Assembly: GCA_900553005.1 (NCBI GenBank)
Contig: USBU01000065.1
Location: 1 to 6,962, forward strand
Direction: 5' to 3'
Source: an uncultured Eubacteriales bacterium
GTDB lineage: Bacteria; Bacillota; Clostridia; Christensenellales; Pumilibacteraceae
Length of the DNA stretch: 6,962 bases
Part shown: positions 1-5,224 of the stretch, piece by piece
Layout: each line of letters begins with the position of its first letter
Position numbering within the stretch: the stretch's first letter is position 1
Notes under the pieces: generated by a model
Database searches by the model: none
What the model saw: only the letters and a program-made list of their open reading frames with translations
Told to the model about the DNA's origin: nothing
Position numbers and translations under genes: made by a program

Positions 1-54
1 CCGAGATCTACACCTATTAAGTCGTCGGCAGCTTCATATGTGTATAAGAGACAG
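1..54 (+). other. Illumina Nextera P5/i5 adapter (library artefact, not genomic)
   Basis: Bases 1-13 are the 3' end of the P5 flow-cell sequence, 14-21 (CTATTAAG) look like an i5 index, 22-35 match the Nextera read-1 tail, and 36-54 match the 19-bp Tn5 mosaic end. Two bases differ from the standard oligo, both G to T, at 33 and 37. Genomic sequence therefore begins at 55. The matching i7 adapter at the far end confirms the assignment. Confidence 0.97.
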
Positions 55-90
55 GCAATATGCTTTGTTCGTTTTCCTGCGGTGTTAATT

Positions 91-96
91 TATAAT
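91..96 (+). promoter_or_regulatory. possible -10 element for the rnj operon
   Basis: A perfect TATAAT lies in the AT-rich stretch before ribonuclease J, which would give a leader of about 20 nt ahead of the TTG start. No convincing -35 sits at 16-18 bp: the hexamer at 17 bp is TTCGTT, and TTGTTC at 65-70 would need a 20-bp spacer. Only 70 genomic bases precede the gene, so an upstream gene or promoter may have been cut off. In AT-rich DNA this match could be chance. Confidence 0.25.
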
Positions 97-124
97 TTTA
101 ATTATTTATTATACGGAGGTTGTT

Positions 125-1798
125 TTGCGACAGACTATTGATGAATCCGCGCTTAAGGTAGTATTTCTCGGCGGCGTAGGTGAAATCGGTAAAAATATGA
201 CCGCGCTCGAATACGATAACGAGATTATTATTATCGATAGCGGCTCGACGTTTCCGGATGGCGATATGCCGGGCGTTGATTTGGTTATTCCCGATATTAC
301 CTATCTTTTGGCAAACAAGAACAAAGTAAAGGGCATCGTGCTTACTCACGGACATGAGGACCATATAGGCGCGCTGCCTTACATTCTTAAGGAGCTCAAC
401 GTACCTGTATATGGCACCAAGCTTACGCTGGCTATAGTCGATGCTAAGCTGAGGGAGCAGAAGGTTGACGGCAATCTGAACGTCATCAAATCCAAAAGCG
501 TTATTGAGCTGGGTAAAAATTTCAAGGTTGAATTTGTCAAGGTAAGCCATTCGATAGCGGGCAGCTGCGCGCTCAGTATTACCACGCCCATAGGCACGGT
601 CTTCCATACCGGCGACTTTAAGGTTGATTTTACTCCTATAGACGGCAATCTTATTGATTTAAAACGTATTTCCGAAATCGGCGGCAAGGGCGTTTTGCTG
701 TTATTGGCCGAAAGCACAAATATAGAGCGTGCCGGTTCATCCATGAGCGAATCTACCGTCGGCGCGTCGCTCAATCATATTTTTGCCGAAAATGCTGAGC
801 GTAGAATATTCGTCGCTACCTTTGCGTCCAATATTCACCGTTTACAGCAGATCGTGGATATAGCTAAAAAATATAAGCGTAAGGTTGCGTTCGGCGGTCG
901 CAGTATGATTAATATTGTTGAATGCGCTACTAAAATAGGCGAGCTTAAGCTTGATAAAAATAATATTATCGATATAGAGCAGATAAATAAGGTTGAGGAT
1001 AAAAACCTTTGCATAATAACGACGGGCAGTCAGGGCGAGCCTATGAGCGCGCTTACTCGCATTGCCTCTGATGAATTCAACAAGGTTACGATCGGCTATA
1101 ACGATACCGTTATTATTTCGGCGTCGCCTATTCCCGGCAATGAGCGCATGGTTTACAACGTTATCAATAATCTCTATCGCCGCGGAGCAAAGGTCATTTA
1201 CGAAAGTCTTGCCGAGGTTCATGCTTCGGGACACGCCTGCCAGGACGAGATAAAGCTGATTCATTCGCTTATAAAGCCTAAATTTTTTATTCCCGTTCAT
1301 GGCGAGCGCCGCCATCTGCAAAAACATGCGGAGCTTGCAATGAAGATGGGTATGCTTCCTACCAATATTGTTATAACCGATATCGGCAACGTTGCGGTGC
1401 TTACTAAAAAATCGATACGCATCGGCGATAATGTTCCGTCGGGTTGTCTGCTTGTCGATGGACTCGGCGTAGGCGACGCCGGCAGCGTCGTCCTCCGCGA
1501 CCGTAAGCATCTTTCCGAGGAGGGCATGATTGTCGCCGTAATGGGCATCAATTCTCTCAGCGGCGAAGTCTACGGAGTTGACATTACTTCAAGAGGCTTT
1601 ATGTATACTAAAGACGAATCTGAAAAACTGCTGTCCGAGGCAAAGGAGGTTACGCGCCGCACGCTTGAAGGAATCGACCTTAAGGGAGTAGGAGATTGGA
1701 CGGGTGTTAAAAACGCTGTCAGAAAGGATCTTAAAAATTTGTTTTTCAAGCGCACGCGCCGCAATCCTATGATTATTCCCGTAGTCATGGAAAACTGA
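125..1798 (+). CDS. rnj: Ribonuclease J (metallo-beta-lactamase / beta-CASP RNase)
   Basis: RNase J is a two-metal nuclease with 5'-3' exonuclease and endonuclease activity; in Firmicutes it matures rRNA and degrades mRNA from monophosphorylated 5' ends. Visible in the protein: the HGHEDH metal motif at residues 75-80, H142, D164 in GDF, the beta-CASP block ATFASNIHRL at 231-240, GSQGEP at 301-306, SASPIPGNE at 332-340, HASGH at 366-370 and PVHGE with H392. These spacings nearly match B. subtilis RNase J1 (about 555 aa); with 557 residues this copy is full length, and the C-terminal domain (about 465-557) is present. The TTG start is chosen because GGAGG at 115-119 lies 5 nt upstream and the next ATG is codon 25, inside the conserved fold. 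It is first in a probable operon with the two tRNA-modification genes downstream (7-nt gap). Whether a second paralogue (J2) exists cannot be seen here. Confidence 0.96.
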   Translation: MRQTIDESALKVVFLGGVGEIGKNMTALEYDNEIIIIDSGSTFPDGDMPGVDLVIPDITYLLANKNKVKGIVLTHGHEDHIGALPYILKELNVPVYGTKLTLAIVDAKLREQKVDGNLNVIKSKSVIELGKNFKVEFVKVSHSIAGSCALSITTPIGTVFHTGDFKVDFTPIDGNLIDLKRISEIGGKGVLLLLAESTNIERAGSSMSESTVGASLNHIFAENAERRIFVATFASNIHRLQQIVDIAKKYKRKVAFGGRSMINIVECATKIGELKLDKNNIIDIEQINKVEDKNLCIITTGSQGEPMSALTRIASDEFNKVTIGYNDTVIISASPIPGNERMVYNVINNLYRRGAKVIYESLAEVHASGHACQDEIKLIHSLIKPKFFIPVHGERRHLQKHAELAMKMGMLPTNIVITDIGNVAVLTKKSIRIGDNVPSGCLLVDGLGVGDAGSVVLRDRKHLSEEGMIVAVMGINSLSGEVYGVDITSRGFMYTKDESEKLLSEAKEVTRRTLEGIDLKGVGDWTGVKNAVRKDLKNLFFKRTRRNPMIIPVVMEN

Positions 1799-1805
1799 CG
1801 GAATC

Positions 1806-2447
1806 ATGCTTGCAAATTCGACGGGACCTTGCGCGGAGTATATCAGGTCGCATCTTAAGCGCGAAAGCGATCCGCAGCTGAGACGCATGATTGAGTATGC
1901 CGCCGAAAATTTTATACCTATATTGCTGCCCGAATCCGCAGCTTTTCTTCGTCAGCTTGTAATGCTGATTAAACCGGAAAAAACACTGGAAATCGGTACG
2001 GCAATAGGTTTCAGCGGACAGCTTATTCTGACAAGCGGCGGACAAAAGCTATATACCGTAGAGATCAACGAGGAGCTTGCGGAAACGGCAAGGAAAAATT
2101 TTGCCGAGGCAGGACTTGAAAAACGCGCGACGGTATTTACCGGAGACGCGGGCGAGATCCTTCCGCTTATGGATGGTTCTTTCGATATGATTTTTATGGA
2201 CGGACCCAAAACAAAATATATCGAGTATCTGCCGCAGCTGATGCGTATGCTTAAGTCCGGCGGAGCGCTTTTATGCGACAACGTGCTTTTTTCTGGAATG
2301 ATTACCGGAGAAGCCGAGTATAAAAAGAGTAAATCCACGATAGTGCAGGGATTGGATAGATTTCTGGAAGCTGTCTGTTCGGATGACAGACTCGTTACAA
2401 GCATACTGCCTGTCGGAGACGGAATGAGCTTAAGCTTGCGGCGATAG
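1806..2447 (+). CDS. trmR: SAM-dependent O-methyltransferase, likely tRNA 5-hydroxyuridine methyltransferase TrmR
   Basis: This is a class I, COMT-like methyltransferase of O-methyltransferase family 3. Visible motifs are the SAM-binding LEIGTAIGFSG at 61-71, acidic VEIN at 85-88, GDA at 113-115, FDMIFMDGPK at 126-135 and DNVLFSG at 158-164. D132, D158 and N159 fall where this family binds the catalytic divalent metal. At 213 residues it is the normal length for TrmR (YrrM). In B. subtilis, TrmR methylates 5-hydroxyuridine at tRNA position 34 to 5-methoxyuridine, and its gene adjoins the U32 genes trhP1 and trhP2 that help make the hydroxyl group. The U32 gene here starts 16 nt downstream, so assigning this enzyme to the same pathway is an inference from family plus neighbourhood. 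The ATG lies 7 nt after the rnj stop with only a weak Shine-Dalgarno (GACGGA), suggesting translational coupling. A small-molecule O-methyltransferase cannot be excluded by motifs alone. Confidence 0.82.
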   Translation: MLANSTGPCAEYIRSHLKRESDPQLRRMIEYAAENFIPILLPESAAFLRQLVMLIKPEKTLEIGTAIGFSGQLILTSGGQKLYTVEINEELAETARKNFAEAGLEKRATVFTGDAGEILPLMDGSFDMIFMDGPKTKYIEYLPQLMRMLKSGGALLCDNVLFSGMITGEAEYKKSKSTIVQGLDRFLEAVCSDDRLVTSILPVGDGMSLSLRR

Positions 2448-2463
2448 AGGAGGCGCGTTAAAA

Positions 2464-3672
2464 ATGTTGGAACTGCTTGCTCCGGCCGGCAATATGGAAA
2501 GGCTGGAAACCGCGCTTTATTTCGGCGCGGACGCCGTTTATCTTGCATATAAAAAATTCGGATTGCGCGCGTTTGCGGATAATTTTGACCGTGACGAGCT
2601 TGCCGAGGCTGTTAAAAAAGTTCATGATGCCGGTAAAAAAATTTATGTTACCGTTAATATTTTCGCGCATGACGCGGATTTTACCGACATGGCGGATTTT
2701 TTGCGTTATCTTGAGGCTTTGCGTCCGGACGGCGCAATAGTCAGCGACCTTGGCGTTGCTTCTCTCATGAAAAAATTTGCTCCTTCGGTACCGCTGCATT
2801 TAAGCACTCAGGCCAATTTGACAAATAAATATGCCGCGCTCGAATACGTGCAGTACGGTTTTAAAAGACTTGTGGTTGCGCGTGAGCTGAATCTTACCGA
2901 AATACGTAAAATTCGTGATTTTATTCCGCAGGAAATCGAATTGGAAGCGTTTGTTCACGGCGCAATGTGTATTTCTTACTCTGGACGCTGTCTTTTAAGC
3001 AATTATCTGACCGGAAGAAACGGCAATCACGGCGAGTGCGCGCAAAGCTGCCGTTGGGAGTACGTTTTGAAGGAGAAAAATCGTGAGGACGAGCTTCCTG
3101 TCGAGGAGGACGAACGCGGCGCATACATACTCAACAGCAAGGATATGAATATGCTCGAACATCTCGATAAGCTTATTGACGCGGGCGTTACAAGCTTTAA
3201 AATAGAGGGAAGAGTCAAGACCAGCTACTACGTTGCATCAGTCGTAAATTGTTACCGTCGAGCAATTGATTTACTGCTTGAAAAGGGTAGGCCCTTTAAC
3301 CCGCCGTCCGAGCTTGTCGAAGACTTAAAAAAACCGTCTCATCGGCTGTACTGTACGGGATTTTATTTTGGCGACACGCAGGATAATCAATGCTACGATA
3401 CGTCCAAGCCGCGGCAGACCTATGATTTTGCGGCGCTCGTAATCGGTAGCTTTGACGGCGGAGCGGTAATAGAGATGCGAAACCGTTTTCGTATCGGGGA
3501 CATTTTGGAGATTCTTTCTCCGGGAAAGTTTCACAACGGGCTGATTACCGTCGATAAAATGGAGGATATGGACGGTAATTCGGTCGACGACGCTTTTTTA
3601 GTCAAGCAAAAGCTGCGGCTTTATTCAAGTATTCCGCTAAATAAGGGCGATATCCTTAGAAAAAAATCTTAA
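2464..3672 (+). CDS. trhP: U32 family protein, likely tRNA uridine-34 hydroxylation protein TrhP
   Basis: The start ELLAPAGNMERLETAL and the signature EAFVHGAMCISYSGRC at 161-176 identify the U32 (collagenase-like) family. These proteins are now mostly known as RNA or quinone hydroxylation factors with a 4Fe-4S cluster. Candidate cluster cysteines are C169, C176, C192 and C196; C263, C297 and C310 are other options. The last part (about 320-400), with RNRFRIGDILEILSPG, resembles the U32 C-terminal domain of TrhP/YegQ and B. subtilis TrhP2 (YrrO, about 420 aa). The 402-residue length fits that form rather than the shorter TrhP1, which is absent from this locus. TrhP proteins act in prephenate-dependent 5-hydroxylation of tRNA U34. 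The neighbouring trmR-like gene would use that product. AGGAGG at 2448-2453 is strong, 10 nt before the ATG and overlapping the trmR stop. This is the last gene before a terminator. Peptidase activity, implied by the old family name, is unlikely. Confidence 0.87.
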   Translation: MLELLAPAGNMERLETALYFGADAVYLAYKKFGLRAFADNFDRDELAEAVKKVHDAGKKIYVTVNIFAHDADFTDMADFLRYLEALRPDGAIVSDLGVASLMKKFAPSVPLHLSTQANLTNKYAALEYVQYGFKRLVVARELNLTEIRKIRDFIPQEIELEAFVHGAMCISYSGRCLLSNYLTGRNGNHGECAQSCRWEYVLKEKNREDELPVEEDERGAYILNSKDMNMLEHLDKLIDAGVTSFKIEGRVKTSYYVASVVNCYRRAIDLLLEKGRPFNPPSELVEDLKKPSHRLYCTGFYFGDTQDNQCYDTSKPRQTYDFAALVIGSFDGGAVIEMRNRFRIGDILEILSPGKFHNGLITVDKMEDMDGNSVDDAFLVKQKLRLYSSIPLNKGDILRKKS

Positions 3673-3749
3673 ATTTCGATTTGCGCGCTCATATTTTTTG
3701 CTTTCGAGCCGTAACGCTATCGGACAATTTAGATATTAGTTTTATGTTC

Positions 3750-3785
3750 AAAAAGCTTTCGCCGGTAAGGGGAAAGCTTTTTTTT
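3750..3785 (+). terminator. Intrinsic terminator of the rnj-trmR-trhP operon
   Basis: An 11-bp perfect stem, AAAAAGCTTTC (3750-3760) with GAAAGCTTTTT (3772-3782), closes an 11-nt loop and runs into T residues up to 3785. It lies 77 nt after the trhP stop. The A/T-rich flanks of the stem could also act on the opposite strand, but no minus-strand gene is seen. Confidence 0.9.
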
Positions 3786-3823
3786 GTTTAAAAAGTCCAA
3801 GCATTGGGTTGTCTATCTTGCGT

Positions 3824-3860
3824 TTGGACGTGCAACCGATATTTTGACGCTACATATAAT
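3824..3860 (+). promoter_or_regulatory. Candidate sigma-E / SpoIIID-dependent promoter of sigK
   Basis: CATATAAT at 3853-3860 matches the sigma-E -10 consensus (CATACAnT) in 7 of 8 bases and also contains TATAAT. No good -35 for sigma-A or sigma-E lies at the proper distance: TTGACG at 3844-3849 is only 5 bp away. At the expected -35 region, TTGGACGTGC (3824-3833) fits the SpoIIID consensus WWRRACARNY at 8 of 10 positions. In B. subtilis sigK is transcribed by sigma-E RNA polymerase with SpoIIID, and a poor -35 would be consistent with activator dependence. The start point would be near 3867. This is motif reading only. Confidence 0.45.
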
Positions 3861-3867
3861 GTTAAGG

Positions 3868-3903
3868 TCACCCGCTTTTTGACTTTTAGCTTTAAAGCGG
3901 TGA
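3868..3903 (+). promoter_or_regulatory. Stem-loop at the predicted 5' end of the sigK mRNA
   Basis: TCACC-C-GCTTT (3868-3878) pairs with AAAGCGGTGA (3894-3903): ten base pairs, one bulged C at 3873, and a 15-nt loop. No T-run follows, so it is not a standard terminator. It begins within about 2 nt of the start point inferred from the -10 element and ends 27 nt before the sigK Shine-Dalgarno. It could be a 5' stabilising hairpin or a DNA operator. The rest of the 270-nt gap 3673-3942 holds only the terminator, the promoter candidate and the Shine-Dalgarno; I see no small gene in it. Confidence 0.45.
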
Positions 3904-3942
3904 ACAAATTTTCGCAGGCGATTAAGCCGCGGAGGCATTATA

Positions 3943-4629
3943 ATGGTAGTTGAATCTTTTTTGTCCTTTTTAAGCCGGATTTTTTGTTTTACATCTTATG
4001 TGAACAATAAGGGCTCGTTTCCTAAGCCCTTGCCGCCCGATGAGGAGCGCGAGTATTTGATAAAAGCAAAAAACGGAGACGCGGAAGCGCGCGAAATTTT
4101 GATCAGGCATAATTTAAGGCTGGTGGCGCACATCGTAAAAAAATACAGCAGCGCCGGCGAGGCGGATGACCTTATTTCTGTCGGCAGCATAGGTCTTATC
4201 AAGGGTATTGAAAGCTTTGAGTACGGTAAGGGCTCTCAACTTGCCACATATGTTGCAAAATGCATCGATAACGAAATTTTGATGTACATCCGCGCCAATA
4301 AAAAGCACCGAAGCACGGTTTCTCTTTCCGAGTCGGTGGGCGTTGATAAGGAGGGAAATGAAATAACGCTCATGGAAATTCTGCCCGCCAAGGACGACAG
4401 TATGTTCGGTAAAATAGAAAACGGGATAATGATGGAGCGCGTCATGGAGGTCACGAAAAAAGCGCTGGGCAAACGTGAATATACGATAATTTGTCTTCGC
4501 TACGGACTGGAGGGCGAGCGAGTCCATACTCAGCTGGAGGTTTCTAAGATTCTGGGAATATCTCGCTCGTATGTTTCGCGCATTGAGAAAAAGGCGGTGG
4601 AAAAGCTTTCCAAGGAGCTGAAAAAGTAG
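3943..4629 (+). CDS. sigK: RNA polymerase sporulation sigma factor SigK (pro-sigma-K)
   Basis: Sigma-K directs the last stage of mother-cell gene expression in sporulation (coat and cortex genes, mother-cell lysis). Region 2 spans about residues 50-120 with HNLRLVAHIVKKY (56-68) and DLISVGSIGLIKGIESF (76-92). Region 4 spans about 173-225 with the helix-turn-helix around LGISRSYVSRIEKKA (204-218). HNLRLVAHIVKK and LIKGIES are sigma-K signatures; sigma-E has RNLRLVVYIARK and LIKAVN at these places. The hydrophobic N-terminus, residues 1-18 before YVNN, aligns with the B. subtilis pro-sequence, which SpoIVFB removes before the Tyr of SYVKNN; the equivalent cut would be S18/Y19. The gene is intact at 228 residues (B. 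subtilis pro-form about 241), with no skin-type insertion. CGGAGG at 3930-3935 lies 7 nt before the ATG. It appears to be a single-gene unit between a terminator and the rnpB promoter. Confidence 0.95.
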   Translation: MVVESFLSFLSRIFCFTSYVNNKGSFPKPLPPDEEREYLIKAKNGDAEAREILIRHNLRLVAHIVKKYSSAGEADDLISVGSIGLIKGIESFEYGKGSQLATYVAKCIDNEILMYIRANKKHRSTVSLSESVGVDKEGNEITLMEILPAKDDSMFGKIENGIMMERVMEVTKKALGKREYTIICLRYGLEGERVHTQLEVSKILGISRSYVSRIEKKAVEKLSKELKK

Positions 4630-4702
4630 TTTGTCATACTATTCTTGAAAGTTGTTCGGTTATGTTTTAGCGATGACGGCTTTCTGAAGTCGATTTCATG
4701 AT

Positions 4703-4723
4703 AAAAGCGTAGCGATTGCTTTT
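4703..4723 (+). terminator. Weak possible terminator after sigK
   Basis: AAAAGC (4703-4708) and GCTTTT (4718-4723) form a 6-bp, mostly A-T stem with a 9-nt loop, directly before the rnpB -35 element. There is no T-run beyond the stem itself. It is the only terminator-like structure I see in the 97 nt between the sigK stop and the rnpB promoter, so sigK transcripts may instead read into rnpB. Confidence 0.25.
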
Positions 4724-4726
4724 CGC

Positions 4727-4755
4727 TTGCAAAACTAAAGCGATTGTGTTATAAT
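4727..4755 (+). promoter_or_regulatory. Sigma-A extended -10 promoter of rnpB
   Basis: TTGCAA (4727-4732), a 17-bp spacer and TATAAT (4750-4755), with TG at 4747-4748 giving an extended -10. The expected start, 7 nt further at about 4762, coincides with the first base of the P1 helix of RNase P RNA. The optimal spacing and this agreement make it the best-supported promoter in the window. Confidence 0.88.
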
Positions 4756-4761
4756 TGTCAG

Positions 4762-5091
4762 GCAAGATAGTCGGACGGTTGCGCGGCTCTGCCGTGAGGA
4801 AAGTCCGAACACCACAGGACAGGATGCCGGCTAACTACCGGTGAAGGCAACTTTAAGGAAAGTGCAACAGAAATAAACCGCCCGCGCTTTTTGCGCAGGC
4901 AAGGCTGGAAAGGCAGGGTAAGAGCCTACCGCGCCCGCGGCAACGCGGGCGGCAATGTAAACCCCATCCGGTGCAAGATGTGAGGAAATTCGGTTGTCCG
5001 CCGTTCCTCCTATATCGCTTGACCGTATCGGCGACGATGCGGCTAGACAGATAACCGCCCAAGACAGAATTCGGCTTACAGATTATCTTGC
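4762..5091 (+). ncRNA. rnpB: RNase P RNA, bacterial type A
   Basis: This is the catalytic RNA of ribonuclease P, which removes the 5' leader of pre-tRNAs. The ends pair as helix P1: GCAAGATA (4762-4769) with TATCTTGC (5084-5091). Conserved cores are present in order: GAGGAAAGTCCG (4796-4807), GTGCAACAGAAA (4862-4873), the P15/L15 region from GTAAACCCC to GGTGCAAG (4957-4978), AGACAGATAACCGCCC (5045-5060) and the 3' segment GACAGAATTCGGCTTAC (5063-5079). These align closely with E. coli M1 RNA. The architecture is type A, as in most Clostridia, rather than the type B of Bacilli. A 7-bp hairpin with a GCAA tetraloop occupies 4933-4950. In L15 the tRNA-CCA-binding GGU reads UGU (4956-4958). About 330 nt is slightly shorter than the E. 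coli RNA. Confidence 0.97.
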
Positions 5092-5107
5092 TTTTTTTGA
5101 ATTTTAT

Positions 5108-5136
5108 GACCGCAAAACAGACCGCGGTCTTTTTTT
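5108..5136 (+). terminator. Intrinsic terminator of rnpB
   Basis: GACCGC (5108-5113) pairs with GCGGTC (5124-5129) across a 10-nt loop and is followed by seven T residues (5130-5136). An alternative fold uses the palindrome AGACCGCGGTCT. A separate T-run (5092-5098) directly follows the P1 helix and may help release or define the RNA 3' end. Confidence 0.82.
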
Positions 5137-5169
5137 GTGAAATACACCCGGCAGAGGGGTAAATATACG

Positions 5170-5197
5170 TTTACAAAGGAGAAAACAGGAGCATAAT
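5170..5197 (+). promoter_or_regulatory. Candidate sigma-A promoter for the glucan synthase gene
   Basis: TTTACA (5170-5175) and CATAAT (5192-5197) are each 5 of 6 to consensus, with a 16-bp spacer. The predicted start near 5204 gives a leader of about 20 nt containing the Shine-Dalgarno GGAG at 5216-5219. It sits between the rnpB terminator and the next gene, where a promoter is expected. Confidence 0.5.
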
Positions 5198-5224
5198 TAT
5201 ACCAAAAAATCACTTGGAGATATT

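Noticed and set aside
379..2548. Several open frames of 70-220 codons on the minus strand opposite rnj and the methyltransferase
   Set aside because: They lie antisense to clearly conserved coding sequence, lack ribosome binding sites and show no recognisable domains; they are shadows of the real genes.
2464..3672. Collagenase or secreted peptidase, as the U32 family name suggests
   Set aside because: There is no signal peptide, and the cysteines, C-terminal domain and methyltransferase neighbour favour an Fe-S tRNA hydroxylation protein.
3844..3860. TTGACG next to TATAAT as a sigma-A promoter for sigK
   Set aside because: The two hexamers are separated by only 5 bp, far from the 16-18 bp needed, so they cannot serve as one -35/-10 pair.
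3943..4629. Identification of the sigma factor as SigE, SigF or SigG
   Set aside because: HNLRLVAHIVKKY, LIKGIESF and the SYVNN pro-region match sigma-K; sigma-E differs at these signatures, and SigF and SigG have a different N-terminus.
4853..5062. Minus-strand open frame of 69 codons
   Set aside because: It lies wholly within the structured RNase P RNA, whose conserved cores explain the sequence.
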